Assembly: GCF_030817215.1 (NCBI RefSeq)
Contig: NZ_JAUSZA010000001.1
Coordinates: 3,136,501 to 3,200,500, forward strand
Reading direction: 5' to 3'
Length of the DNA: 64,000 nucleotides
DNA from: Paenibacillus sp. V4I3
GTDB taxonomy: Bacteria; Bacillota; Bacilli; Paenibacillales; NBRC-103111
The position numbers and the translations under genes were made by a program. The number at the start of each line of letters is the position of its first letter. Within the stretch, counting starts at the first letter, position 1. Below are positions 10,501 through 18,125 of this stretch, piece by piece. A model generated the notes under the pieces. The model searched no databases. It was not told the origin of the DNA and saw only the letters and a list, made by a program, of their open reading frames with translations.

Positions 10501-10735
10501 TCAGCTCTACTTATCCATGCGCTTTGCACTCGTCGAGGAGTATGCTGGAAAGGCTATTTTACCGCTTGTGATGGACGATATTCTCGTCAATTTCGATGAG
10601 GAACGGATGGAGAACTGTTTGCGTGTCCTTGCAGACTTAAGCAGCAGGCATCAAGTTCTGCTCTTTACCTGTCACGGCCACGTGCGAGATGCGGCAGCAA
10701 GAGTTATTCCCGGAAATCGCTTAATTCGTTTGTAG
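7508..10735 (+). CDS. yhaN: SMC/Rad50-like ATPase YhaN, partner of YhaO
   Basis: A 1075-residue ATPase. Walker A is YGANEAGKSTLMGF near the N-terminus; long glutamine-, glutamate- and leucine-rich coiled coils fill the middle, with two hydrophobic helices around residues 515-560. At the C-terminus LSRGTADQLYLSMR is the signature motif and LPLVMDDILVNFDEER the Walker B. A GGGGGG ribosome binding site overlaps the end of yhaO and sets the ATG at 7508; the longer open frame is not needed. The hydrophobic pair fits YhaN and may act as a membrane hairpin. The part up to about 8450 is GC-rich and the rest is not. Confidence 0.88.
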   Translation: MRIVSMQVQGFGSLRERQLDTDSPLVLFYGANEAGKSTLMGFVRAVLFGFPTRQSRLERYEPLGGGAHGGALTLLDEQGQLIRVERYDAPAAGGRRASAGLVKVTLGDGTTGGEDLLNTLLGGLSADLFRSLFAFGLTELQELRTLQTDELSGYLYSAGLGVSGSAIMEAERKLTAQADSLYRPRGRNQEMNRLLKELEGLEQSLRRSRDPAADYDRLLAERRSAEERIAALEGQQELLRAELHKLGLAGKARSGWIRLRQIGQELAALPALAGFPEHASARLDALEAELERIHAERTRLLLRQESLMSQLRAIELVPDLLEHQIELNHWLEQTAIYEENKRSVDQMRVEQEHQRAQVDRLLKQIDVHWEETDLASFSVTISLREQVRAYKAQFHKCKDSELRVRTELESLQQQVKRDQDTVRSLESDLHKSGVRTDSSASPGWGGADPSSALQLIARDYARWQQLVRELAHQKERDAVENQFQLTLEEAAKAGKTASRRLRQRFIFISGLLAVLAPLLLLWQSSWVAALCAFLLFAGTALYMLVSDRAATENRSSRAMTSSPIRDESLSDELRLLERRLQEQIQTFAQQQTGYVEAAAASTATSVGRSASIPLEVLQPQLDAWMREADQNKQQRSELLRKLEKLQDTKEMLQSLRQQEDQRSGYFEQLVMESDQLQSDWSHWLQSLGLSSQLSVDALLETFQTIEQGQESLRQLHKLESKLETLVTNIDHYEKTVGSLLRFSPEVRQEPVFALKRWKEQEQEQLKLLAEKKHGEQLYLETEQELQLLQSNEQRTQARLEQLLQEASASDGEELRIHQREQEERRKLTEEQTLLESSLETLLSRSLLASYTELLETHGEDDIALQMASLQDQLTATAHETNELREVVGKLSGQIEKLETGSEHADHLLQAEAYRATIRQQVDQYAVASFASLLMKKARDVYEHERQPGVLLRASDYFAKMTNGAFTHVKAPFGEQRLVAIRTNGESLDTSQLSRGTADQLYLSMRFALVEEYAGKAILPLVMDDILVNFDEERMENCLRVLADLSSRHQVLLFTCHGHVRDAAARVIPGNRLIRL

Positions 10736-10761
10736 AAGCGTTAACAATGGAGGAATCGAAA

Positions 10762-11040
10762 GTGGAATCAGGAAACGATAAGAGGAAAGACCATCGGGAA
10801 ATTACCTATCAGGTCGGATGGAAGAAGGGGAAGATCGAATGGAATGAAGGGGCATCGGAAGCTTTAGCGGTCAAATCATCCTTGGAAGTTGAGTGTCATG
10901 TTGGAGAAAAGCGTCTCCAGCTGTTTTGGCTTCCAGCCATGAGTCTTCCAAGCTGGCTGCTTCTCCCCTTACTTTATTCGCTTCCAGTCTTCTGTTTCCT
11001 ATTAACGCTTGTTCTCATTTATGGGTTGCGTCATGGCTAG
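10762..11040 (+). CDS. Small membrane-anchored protein, unknown
   Basis: About 92 residues: a charged N-terminal half and one long C-terminal hydrophobic stretch from LPSWLLLPLL to LVLIYGLR that makes one or two membrane helices. A GGAGG lies 8 bases before a GTG at 10762, which is a better start than the ATG at 10747 that contains that same GGAGG. It follows yhaN by 26 bases and could be in the same transcript. I do not recognise the family. Confidence 0.55.
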   Translation: MESGNDKRKDHREITYQVGWKKGKIEWNEGASEALAVKSSLEVECHVGEKRLQLFWLPAMSLPSWLLLPLLYSLPVFCFLLTLVLIYGLRHG

Positions 11041-11079
11041 CAGCAAATAAGGGTTGAATAAAGAGGGGGGATCAGCTTT

Positions 11080-11517
11080 ATGAACATGATATTAGCCATT
11101 ATAGGTGGCCTGCTGGGCCTTTTTGTAACAGGGGTTGGCATATATACAGCTTGGATGGTTCATCAGCTTTGGAAGCAGCAGGGAGCAGCACCAAAACCAG
11201 CAGGTCAGGTGGAAATTGCCGTCAAATACTTTTCAAAATGGACGGTCATTGATTACGCAGTAATCTTATTATTTATCATCGGTCTTTTACTGTTGTTAGC
11301 CGAGTTATTTGCGGTTTGGCGAGATCAAACGGTTATTGCCAATTTCCATTTCTCCTACCTGCTCACAGGAATCATTATTTCTGCTATGGGCATGCTTCTG
11401 TTGTTTGTACGATTGGTTGTCGTACTTGGTTTTATTCAGTCAGGAGCCCTACATCGCACGGTTACGGTTGCGCCAGATCATCAGAACGAGCCAGATAACA
11501 CTGATAAAGCCAAATAG
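11080..11517 (+). CDS. Three-helix membrane protein, unknown
   Basis: A 145-residue protein with three hydrophobic segments (about residues 3-25, 55-78 and 90-118) and a charged tail. An AGAGGGGGGATC lies before the ATG. It probably shares a transcript with the preceding small gene. Its last 69 bases overlap the 3' end of the convergent YkvI-type gene on the other strand. Family not recognised. Confidence 0.6.
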   Translation: MNMILAIIGGLLGLFVTGVGIYTAWMVHQLWKQQGAAPKPAGQVEIAVKYFSKWTVIDYAVILLFIIGLLLLLAELFAVWRDQTVIANFHFSYLLTGIIISAMGMLLLFVRLVVVLGFIQSGALHRTVTVAPDHQNEPDNTDKAK

Positions 11518-12489
11518 GGGATACAATGCGGAAAGTAATATTTTGAATCCTATTTGACTGATTAAATAGCTTAGCCCAAGGATACTGACGAGGATTACCT
11601 TAGGGTTTAGTTTCACGCGCTGCTGAAGCTGCTGGGACAAGCCGTAAGCGTCAGCAATAAAGGTTGTGAAAATTTCACCGTATATAACGAGTAAATAAGC
11701 AACTTGCGGCACGGACCCTAGTCGGGTAATAATATTTCCCATTGGGATCTCGAATTGTGCGATACCTGGCATTTGCGCAGAGAGTGCGTAATGTGCAGAT
11801 AACAGAAGCAGACCAATGCCTGTACCGCCAAGGAGTCCGCCCCAGTATAGAACAGATCTGTTGCGGATGGATGCTCCCATTGGAACGAGTACGGCTTGGG
11901 CCATCGCCAAGTTAAAGGCGGTATAGAGGAAAGGTGCGAACCATATTTTTTCTAACGGATCATCGCTTGTAATGCGCAGCCAGTTTCCTGAAGATGGCGA
12001 ATGCCACGTATAAACGACGATGACCAAGCTGAAGAGCAGCATGATGGGAACGACGATTGAATTCACTGTCATAATAGCGCCAATTCCGCGGGACAATACG
12101 AAATAGGCGAGAACTAATGTCACGAATAGTCCTGTTTGGTAAGAGAGGTGCAGCTGTTCTTCAAAGACCGTTCCGCCCCCGGCGAGCATGACGGTTGTAA
12201 TCCCAAAAAGGACAATCATCATAAACAAGCTAATGGCATTACCAATTCTATGGCCAAAAATGGCCCGATTCAAATCCTCATAAGATGCTGCCTTCAGATC
12301 ATGAGCCATCAGCATGAGTTTAATGCCAATCCAGATGAAAAGGATGCTGGATAAAGCAATCGTCAATGTGGCTAGCCAGCCGTAACGTGTGAAGAACTGC
12401 AGGATCTCCTGTCCAGAAGCGAACCCTGCTCCAACAACCGTTCCAATGTAGGTAAAGGCAACACGGACGATCTGTGAACCTGTTCGCAT
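11449..12489 (-). CDS. YkvI-family membrane protein (putative transporter)
   Basis: About 346 residues with ten or so hydrophobic segments. It opens with a conserved first helix containing YIGTVVGAGFASGQE, the hallmark of the YkvI family, which belongs to the APC-type transporter fold. The start is taken at MRTGSQ (12489), because the 41 residues upstream in the same frame are polar and unlike the family. The substrate is unknown. The 3' end overlaps the convergent gene by 69 bases. Confidence 0.8.
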   Translation of the reverse strand: MRTGSQIVRVAFTYIGTVVGAGFASGQEILQFFTRYGWLATLTIALSSILFIWIGIKLMLMAHDLKAASYEDLNRAIFGHRIGNAISLFMMIVLFGITTVMLAGGGTVFEEQLHLSYQTGLFVTLVLAYFVLSRGIGAIMTVNSIVVPIMLLFSLVIVVYTWHSPSSGNWLRITSDDPLEKIWFAPFLYTAFNLAMAQAVLVPMGASIRNRSVLYWGGLLGGTGIGLLLLSAHYALSAQMPGIAQFEIPMGNIITRLGSVPQVAYLLVIYGEIFTTFIADAYGLSQQLQQRVKLNPKVILVSILGLSYLISQIGFKILLSALYPLFGFISVIWLVLMIWRNRNRAM

Positions 12490-12630
12490 AGATTGCCCCG
12501 CTTTCTTTCGTTTGATATAGTACAAGGTATGTTCGTGATCCCATGTGCATGACTGGAACTTGGGGCAAGCTCTCGTTTCTGCTAAAATGGGAATGAATAA
12601 GAAGAAGTACAATGCGGGAGTGAGTCTTTT

Positions 12631-13236
12631 GTGAAGGAATTTCTATATGATTTCATAAGTCATTATGGATATATTGCTTTATACCTTTTGCTATCTGCCG
12701 GAATCGTTGGGGTACCCGTACCAGATGAAACCCTGATGGCTTTCGTGGGTTCGTTAACGGCACTTGGAGGTCCCTTTGATTTTGGAACAACGTTAATGGT
12801 GATATACGCAGGCACGATGACAGGGATGATTGTCAGTTATTTAATCGGTCATCGTGTGGGTAAACCGTTTCTTTATCGGTATGGCAAATGGTTCAAACTA
12901 ACACCGAACCGGATTGAACGGGCCGAGGGTTGGTTTAAGAAGTATGGGCTCTGGACTGTTTTCTTTGGGTATTTCGTGCCGGGGGTTCGTCATTTCACCT
13001 GTTATTTGTCAGGTGTAAGCGGGGTCAAGTTTTATAAGTATTTGTTCTTTGCGGGTACAGGAGCGCTGCTGTGGTGTACAACCTTTTTAACATTAGGGCA
13101 TTTTATTGGCAGCAATTTGGAGGGTTTATTTCAATTAATTCATAAATATATGGGAATAAGCTTAGTGACTATAGCGGTTATAGCCATTATTGGAACGGCC
13201 ATTTACTTCCGATTCCGGAAGCGGAGAGCGGTCTGA
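12631..13236 (+). CDS. DedA-family membrane protein
   Basis: A 201-residue SNARE-associated (VTT) domain protein. It shows ETLMAFVGSL after the first helix, YLIGHRVGKPFLYRYGKW, FKKYGLWTVFFGYFVPGVRH and the C-terminal helices typical of DedA. The motif F-x-R-x3-G-x-R of DedA is present in altered form as GYFVPGVRH. Family members are linked to lipid (undecaprenyl phosphate) translocation and membrane homeostasis. The start is GTG with a GGGAGTGAG upstream. Confidence 0.88.
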   Translation: MKEFLYDFISHYGYIALYLLLSAGIVGVPVPDETLMAFVGSLTALGGPFDFGTTLMVIYAGTMTGMIVSYLIGHRVGKPFLYRYGKWFKLTPNRIERAEGWFKKYGLWTVFFGYFVPGVRHFTCYLSGVSGVKFYKYLFFAGTGALLWCTTFLTLGHFIGSNLEGLFQLIHKYMGISLVTIAVIAIIGTAIYFRFRKRRAV

Positions 13237-13249
13237 TTCCCATACACAT

Positions 13250-13306
13250 GAAATAAGACCATGAGTGTCATCCTATAAGAGGAGCAATCATGGTCTTATT
13301 TTGTAT
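13250..13306. terminator. Bidirectional terminator
   Basis: AAATAAGACCATGA pairs with TCATGGTCTTATTT around a ~23-base loop. It sits between the DedA gene and the convergent lipoprotein gene. Confidence 0.75.
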
Positions 13307-13316
13307 TCTTTGCGGA

Positions 13317-14033
13317 TTAATGGTTAGCGAAAAGCTTAATCGATTGGATGGTGCTCTCATTTGGATCAATGTCGAGCTTAAGTAGTGTTCCTTGCGACTT
13401 GTAGGAGAGAACATAGGTTGAGTTGGTGTCCGGTTTGCCTAGAATGGCAATAGCGTCTTGGACTTTCTGACCAAGGCGCAATCCGCGAAGTCCAGGATCA
13501 ATCTCCGTGGAATGTACATCAACGAACTCAAGGACATCCTTCTTATTGAAGCCTACGGAGAAATCCGTGAAGTCATAGACTTGAATGGCGTCCTCATCTG
13601 CATCCATCACGAATTGTTTCTTCGCCTTCCCAAAACGTTCGAGCACTACGTCTTTACTCGTTCCGAGCTTCAAGCCCATCAACGTTGGTTTCTCTTGTTG
13701 ATACGCATCCTCTGCTTTAATCTTCGGCTTGGCAGTTGGCTTCGCACTCGCAGATAATTGCGGGATGTCCGTTAAATCCGTTTTGGACGTGCCTGCGACT
13801 TGTGCCTCGTGTTTGGCCGTGTCTTCCGGTGTTGATGAAGGTGCTGCCGTTGCTGTTGCTACTACGATCGCAGGGGGTGTGCTAACTGGACTCGAGCTAT
13901 TTTGTACATGGTTAGTTGGATCTATAGTAGGCTGTCCGGAAGGAGCAGATGACTCTTGGCATCCAGCTAACAGTATTGAAGCAAATGCTACTGGCACAAA
14001 GCCAAGCATGATAGGTCTAAGCAGGTTGTTCAT
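13317..14033 (-). CDS. Lipoprotein with two repeated C-terminal modules
   Basis: The signal peptide ends in a lipobox ILLAGC, so the protein is probably lipid-anchored on the outer face of the membrane. A Ser/Thr/Ala/Pro-rich linker of about 100 residues follows. The C-terminal ~120 residues hold two related modules: GLKLGTSKDVVLERFGKAK and GLRLGQKVQDAIAILGKPD, each followed by beta strands. The start is ATG at 14033 or 14039, both after AAAGGA. Function unknown. A similar module appears in the stalk protein at 51.7 kb. Confidence 0.7.
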   Translation of the reverse strand: MNNLLRPIMLGFVPVAFASILLAGCQESSAPSGQPTIDPTNHVQNSSSPVSTPPAIVVATATAAPSSTPEDTAKHEAQVAGTSKTDLTDIPQLSASAKPTAKPKIKAEDAYQQEKPTLMGLKLGTSKDVVLERFGKAKKQFVMDADEDAIQVYDFTDFSVGFNKKDVLEFVDVHSTEIDPGLRGLRLGQKVQDAIAILGKPDTNSTYVLSYKSQGTLLKLDIDPNESTIQSIKLFANH

Positions 14034-14302
14034 CGCCATCAATCCTTTCTGCCGAATAATTGGTGTGAATAATACAACATTACTAATCATACTGTTTTCT
14101 GGTTCTATTTCAATGCATCAAGTTACCCAAATGTGAGCAATTGTAGACAAATTTCAAAATGCTGAACCCTACATACATATAGACACCTTATACAGAGTAA
14201 AAGTTTCACTTCAAAAGAGGGATAATCACAAATTGGGACTTGAAACCTACTTCATCAATATGGTAACTTACTCATAATAGACAGGTTTAGGGGGCTAGAA
14301 TC

Positions 14303-14872
14303 ATGGAATTGTTAAAACAGCGGATCCTAGAGGTCGGTGTAGTCGTATCGGATCAAGTACTCAAGCTGGATGCCATACTTAATCATCAGGTTGATCCTGT
14401 GCTCATCATGGAGATGGGGAAAGAATTTGCAAGATTGTTTAGAGAAACGAAGCCTGACAAGGTGCTTACCGTAGAATCGTCCGGTATTCCGATCGCCTAT
14501 ACGACAGCTTTACATCTTGAGGTTCCCATGGTATTTGCACGTCGGAAGAAGACGTTGACTATGGATCAAGATACATATAGTGAGCGTGTGCCTTCCTTTA
14601 CCAAAGGGATTGTTACGGACATTATGGTATCCTCTCATTTGCTTCACAAAGGCGAGCGAGTTCTGCTGATCGATGATTTTATCGCTAATGGAGATGCAGC
14701 ACGCGGATTAATTCGCATCATTGAAAAAGCGGAAGCTGAGCTTGTTGGTGTAGGGATTGCGGTAGAAAAATCCTTCCAAGCTGGTGGAAGCTCCATTCGA
14801 GAGCGTGGAATTCGTGTAGAATCCTTAGCTCGGATTTCCTCACTGGCGAATGGTCAAATCACTTTTGACTGA
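14303..14872 (+). CDS. xpt: Xanthine phosphoribosyltransferase
   Basis: A 189-residue purine salvage enzyme that converts xanthine and PRPP to XMP. The opening MELLKQRILEVGVV and VLTVESSGIPIA are typical of Xpt. The PRPP-binding loop is VLLIDDFIANGDAARG. Full length. In Bacillus, xpt is usually followed by pbuX; here it is not. The 200 bases upstream do not contain a recognisable purine riboswitch. The ATG follows AGGGGGCTAG. Confidence 0.93.
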   Translation: MELLKQRILEVGVVVSDQVLKLDAILNHQVDPVLIMEMGKEFARLFRETKPDKVLTVESSGIPIAYTTALHLEVPMVFARRKKTLTMDQDTYSERVPSFTKGIVTDIMVSSHLLHKGERVLLIDDFIANGDAARGLIRIIEKAEAELVGVGIAVEKSFQAGGSSIRERGIRVESLARISSLANGQITFD

Positions 14873-14952
14873 TTTTACAATTTGTTCAAGTCTTCCCTCA
14901 AACCGATTTATCCTTTATAATGATTACATGGTATGAGAGGAGGCTGACATCT

Positions 14953-15279
14953 ATGGGTATCGAAAATGGTTCCATTGAATATTTTATGACAAAGCTTGGG
15001 GAAGCCAAAACACATTTTGAACGTGCGCTTGATTGTAAGCATACAGAGTTTGATGACCTGTATCCGTATATGATCGAACACCCTCAATTTTTCTGGTACA
15101 AACGATATGTAGCATGGTCCGAGTTGTTAACGATCGTAAAGCTCTGCACAGAACTGACAATCGAATGGGAACAACATTTCTCCGCCGCACAAGTGGAGTA
15201 TATTCAGAAGCGCGTAATGTCTAGCAAAGTCCTTGATTTCTGGTACGAGACGAATGATTCGAAGGAACATGTTAGTTAA
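14953..15279 (+). CDS. Conserved hypothetical protein
   Basis: About 108 residues, soluble and mostly helical, rich in Trp and Tyr. AGGAGG lies 10 bases before the ATG at 14953, so this start is preferred to the ATG at 14920. I do not recognise the family. A terminator follows within 25 bases. Confidence 0.6.
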   Translation: MGIENGSIEYFMTKLGEAKTHFERALDCKHTEFDDLYPYMIEHPQFFWYKRYVAWSELLTIVKLCTELTIEWEQHFSAAQVEYIQKRVMSSKVLDFWYETNDSKEHVS

Positions 15280-15298
15280 TTTATGCCCATATAAGAAA

Positions 15299-15336
15299 GA
15301 GGCCAATGGATCCGAAGAGGATTCGTTGGCCTTTTT
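15299..15336 (+). terminator. Rho-independent terminator
   Basis: GGCCAATGGATCC pairs with GGATTCGTTGGCC around a short loop, followed by TTTTT. Confidence 0.85.
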
Positions 15337-15356
15337 CTATGATATAAACCTGCTAA

Positions 15357-15600
15357 CATGCATAAAAACTCCAAACCTACAACTTTAAGCGCCGTTTCCG
15401 CGCTCTCAGCTCTAAAACAAACCTCTACGCCGCCTGAGAGCGCCAAAAAGGTGCTCTCAGCCCGCTTTTCTGCTCCTAAGGTACGCAAAAACTCCAAACT
15501 TAAAACTTTAAGCGCCGTTTCGGCGCTCTCAGCTCTACAATAAACCTTACGCCGCCCGAAAGCGCTCAAAAGGCGCTCTCAGCTAGCCTGAGATCTATGT
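15357..15600. repeat. Two tandem ~123-bp GC-rich palindromic repeats
   Basis: Two direct copies about 123 bases apart start near 15360 and 15482. Each holds AAAAACTCCAAAC, then ACTTTAAGCGCCGTTTC and CGCTCTCAGCTCTA. Copy 1 includes a perfect 11-bp hairpin, CTGAGAGCGCC with GGTGCTCTCAG around AAAAA; copy 2 has a weaker version. The apparent minus-strand frame here is just the translation of the repeat. It looks like a REP- or MITE-like intergenic family. Confidence 0.75.
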
Positions 15601-15736
15601 AAAGCATGAGGTTCCTGCGCTTAAATCCTTTTTCCTGAGGAAAGGTTGGCAGAAGAAACACGAACCAGCTAAACCAGTAGAAGTTGCACCGTCAGAAGGC
15701 GTCTATGTAAAAAAGTCTAAGCGTAATAAAGGGTAA
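15587..15736 (+). pseudogene. C-terminal fragment of an unidentified protein
   Basis: Immediately after the repeat a 49-codon open stretch begins without a start codon. It reads PEIYVKHEVPALK, then WQKKHEPAKPVEV and GVYVKKSKRNKG before the stop. The basic, proline-rich tail looks like a real protein end cut off by the repeat. The parent family is not recognised. From 15737 to 15994 nothing coding is seen, apart from a hairpin near 15957-16006 that may end the next gene. Confidence 0.4.
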
Positions 15737-15994
15737 TATAACCAAATAGACACCAATTTTTTTGGAAAAGTGACCTACTTTTGATTAGAGATCAACTGTT
15801 ATGCTCACTGCCTAAAAAACAAATATCTAAATATTGTATTCAATTTATATTTTTCACATCGAAGGCTTTATCAGCTTTCGTGCAACGTTAGCGTTGAAAT
15901 AAGAATCGACGCTCCTTCAAAGAACCAGAGGCAGTCATTTTCGGATTGAAGGGAAAAATGGAGTCAGACGCATGCTTAGACTCAAGATTTAGAC

Positions 15995-16312
15995 TTAGAC
16001 TCCATTTTGTAAAATGTTCATGCTTTCAATATGCCTTTTCGTTTGTTCGGAACCAAGCTTGTGAAGGGTTCGATACACTTCAGTTAAATAATAATCGTAT
16101 TCCTGATTGGCCTCATTGGAGTAATAGACTTTCCAAGGAAGCCATGAAGTTGCATAGCTGCCTTGTGAGGAGTTATCGGTTTCCTCGAAAAGCTCTTGAA
16201 GCTTATCAATTTCTTCTTCGGTTGCCGAGATCTCGAATTCGAAATTAAGTGCATCTTTGTCTTCCAGAACTTCCCCCGTGCCAACGTTGATGTAGTACGT
16301 TTTTTTATCCAC
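15995..16312 (-). CDS. Conserved hypothetical protein
   Basis: About 105 residues, soluble and acidic, ending in TKRHIESMNILQNGV. A GGGAGG lies 7 bases before a GTG at 16312; the ATG at 16327 lies inside that ribosome binding site and is rejected. Similar small proteins occur in Bacillus and Paenibacillus, but I cannot name the family or function. An inverted repeat (AAAATGGAGTC with GACTCCATTTT) at its 3' end is a likely terminator. Confidence 0.6.
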   Translation of the reverse strand: MDKKTYYINVGTGEVLEDKDALNFEFEISATEEEIDKLQELFEETDNSSQGSYATSWLPWKVYYSNEANQEYDYYLTEVYRTLHKLGSEQTKRHIESMNILQNGV

Positions 16313-16464
16313 TATAGAACCTCCCATGGAGTAAGTTTGCGATTTGCGTTAACTTTGTTTCGTCATTAGTTAAGTTAACCTCAGTAAAGCGGTTTTATGT
16401 AAAGTTTGAACTAAATGCGAATTGGTGTATGCTTAAGAAGTACATATGAAATGTTGGAGGTAAG

Positions 16465-16728
16465 ATGATGATATCTGAAGAACAGCTTGATCAATATAGA
16501 GTTGAAAGCACATTATTGCGTGTTATTCGGGATGTCAGCCCAACGAATGATGTGCGTGGAAGTGTAGTTGCTTGGGATGATGAGAGTGTGTTAATTCGCA
16601 AGAAAAACCGCAAAGTAGTCAAGCTCGCACGCAATTATATCTATCAACCATACGAGAACGAAAGACCTCCTGAATTCATGCTTCCGCAGGATCCCATCGA
16701 ACCAGATGGCGTTTCTGATGACGAATAA
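16465..16728 (+). CDS. Small conserved hypothetical protein upstream of cbiZ
   Basis: An 87-residue soluble protein. The middle part (RGSVVAWDDESVLIRKKNRK) looks like a small beta-barrel of the kind used to bind nucleic acid, but this is only a guess. GGAGG lies 8 bases before the ATG. Its end overlaps the possible start of cbiZ by 23 bases, so the two are probably one operon with coupled translation. Confidence 0.6.
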   Translation: MMISEEQLDQYRVESTLLRVIRDVSPTNDVRGSVVAWDDESVLIRKKNRKVVKLARNYIYQPYENERPPEFMLPQDPIEPDGVSDDE

Positions 16729-17488
16729 GGATTCATGGATAGAATCAATGGAGGTTCCTATCTCTGGGATTCGCATGGACTTGGTTAGTTCTCCCCAAGG
16801 TGCTTACTTGCAGATTTGCAGTGAACATCCGCTGCGAACGCTGAATTCTTCGCCATGGGGCGGTGGATTCGGCACGCATAAGGTGATGATGAATCGGCAA
16901 GTGGACAAGCTGTATAATGAGGCTGATCCGCTTCGTGAGATGGATGAATTCATCCAGCGTGAGGGTTTGAATCCTCAAGAGACAGCAGGGATGCTAACCG
17001 CGGCGAAGGTAAAGGACGTTGGCTACAGCAGCGTTACCTGGGAAACGGGCGAAGACGATGATATCAGCGAATTCGGTCAGAAACTTGCGATGAAGCCAGA
17101 GCAGGAGTCACTTCATGTTTGCTCGTGGGTTACGGTGGGGCTGGGGAATAAAGCAAGAGCAGGAGCTGAGCTCCCTTCCGCTTCCCTTTACCCTGGAACA
17201 ATTAACACAATTGTCGTTATCAACGGTTGCTTAACCGACGCAGCCATGGTTAATGCTGTCATTACGGCAACCGAGGCTAAAGCAGCGGCTCTTCAAGCAT
17301 TAGGCATCCTCGTTGAGGGCCAGCCAGCGACAGGAACGACTACCGATGCCGTACTTATTGCTGCAACATGCCGAGGCCAGACCTATCGTTACGCGGGTAC
17401 AGCGACCGCGCTTGGTTACTTGATCGGAAGAACGGTATACGAAGCCATCATACATTCAGGTCAATTGTATGAACAAACGCCCTACTAA
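16706..17488 (+). CDS. cbiZ: Adenosylcobinamide amidohydrolase (cobinamide salvage)
   Basis: About 260 residues. The segments SSPWGGGFGTHKVMMNRQVD, TAGMLTAAKVKD and INTIVVINGCLTDAAMVNA, followed by TTTDAVLIAATCRG, are characteristic of CbiZ, which removes the aminopropanol side chain from adenosylcobinamide so that it can re-enter cobalamin synthesis. The exact start is unclear: ATG at 16706, 16715 or 16750 are all possible and none has a good ribosome binding site, which fits coupling to the upstream gene. No cobalamin transporter genes are adjacent. Confidence 0.85.
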   Translation: MAFLMTNKDSWIESMEVPISGIRMDLVSSPQGAYLQICSEHPLRTLNSSPWGGGFGTHKVMMNRQVDKLYNEADPLREMDEFIQREGLNPQETAGMLTAAKVKDVGYSSVTWETGEDDDISEFGQKLAMKPEQESLHVCSWVTVGLGNKARAGAELPSASLYPGTINTIVVINGCLTDAAMVNAVITATEAKAAALQALGILVEGQPATGTTTDAVLIAATCRGQTYRYAGTATALGYLIGRTVYEAIIHSGQLYEQTPY

Positions 17489-17510
17489 TCCGTGTGGATA
17501 AGTAGGGCAT
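17479..17510 (+). terminator. Rho-independent terminator overlapping the cbiZ stop
   Basis: GCCCTACTAATCC pairs with GGATAAGTAGGGC around a 4-base loop; the stop codon of cbiZ lies inside the 5' arm. Confidence 0.75.
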
Positions 17511-17561
17511 GTTTAATTGGGCTGGGTCTACCATTTTCATAAATGATTCAAGCTTAGTTAT

Positions 17562-17741
17562 TTATGTTCTACGGAAAACTCCGTAGGCAGCAGCAGTTGC
17601 TATCGCGCCTAGTCCAGATTCATCCTCATCTTCACTTTTGTAGTTAGGATCATGCACAATGGCTTCAGCTTCACCTTCTGTAAGATCCCTTTGGTTGCCT
17701 GTATATTTCGGTTCCAAGGCGTTGATTTCTTCCTCATTCAT
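17562..17741 (-). CDS. Short acidic hypothetical protein (59 aa)
   Basis: A 59-codon frame starting at an ATG 7 bases after AAAGGAGGAA. It reads MNEEEINALEPKYTG, then an acidic middle KSEDEDESG, and ends AAAYGVFRRT. The strong ribosome binding site and biased composition support a real gene. No homologous family is recognised. Confidence 0.6.
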   Translation of the reverse strand: MNEEEINALEPKYTGNQRDLTEGEAEAIVHDPNYKSEDEDESGLGAIATAAAYGVFRRT

Positions 17742-17812
17742 GAGTCATTCCTCCTTTGCGAATAGGGTTAGGAGTGAAGGGATGAATTATTCACGAATTG
17801 TAAAAAGTATCG

Positions 17813-17841
17813 TTGACTAGCTCTCATTTCCCGTGTTATAT
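17813..17841 (+). promoter_or_regulatory. Sigma-A type promoter of the tRNA gene
   Basis: TTGACT and TTATAT are separated by 17 bases and lie 50 bases upstream of the tRNA. Confidence 0.6.
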
Positions 17842-17890
17842 TAAGTTTTGTCGCAGCTATTATGACTTTGTTCATAGAGCAGCCGCATAC

Positions 17891-17974
17891 GCGATCATGG
17901 CGGAATTGGCAGACGCGCACGGTTCAGGTCCGTGTGGGCTTACCCCCGTGGAGGTTCGAGTCCTCTTGATCGCA
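17891..17974 (+). tRNA. tRNA-Leu (CAG)
   Basis: A full cloverleaf with a long variable arm, as in leucine tRNAs. The acceptor GCGATCA pairs with TGATCGC. The anticodon stem CACGG/CCGTG encloses the loop TTCAGGT, giving anticodon CAG, which reads CUG. The T arm is GAGGTTCGAGTCCTC. The 3' CCA is not encoded. A terminator follows directly. Confidence 0.92.
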
Positions 17975-17982
17975 TACCAAGC

Positions 17983-18018
17983 AACAACCCTTTCAGATAC
18001 GTCTGAAGGGGTTGTTTT
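17983..18018 (+). terminator. Terminator of the tRNA gene
   Basis: AACAACCCTTTCAGA pairs with TCTGAAGGGGTTGTT around a TACG loop, followed by TTGTTTT. Confidence 0.85.
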
Positions 18019-18125
18019 GTTTTATGAAACGCTGTTCATCTTTTTCAATAATATAGCGACTTTCATGAAAACTAGGTATAATACATAGTATAGATTGTAC
18101 ATCATTACAAAGGGGCTGATGTTTC

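Noticed and set aside
14100..14302. Purine riboswitch upstream of xpt
   Set aside because: The conserved core (TATA...ATGGTTTGGGAGTTTCTACC type) is absent; only an ordinary AT-rich leader is seen.
15276..15569. Minus-strand protein of 97 residues
   Set aside because: It is the translation of two palindromic repeats and of a terminator, with an internal duplicated segment that mirrors the DNA repeats.
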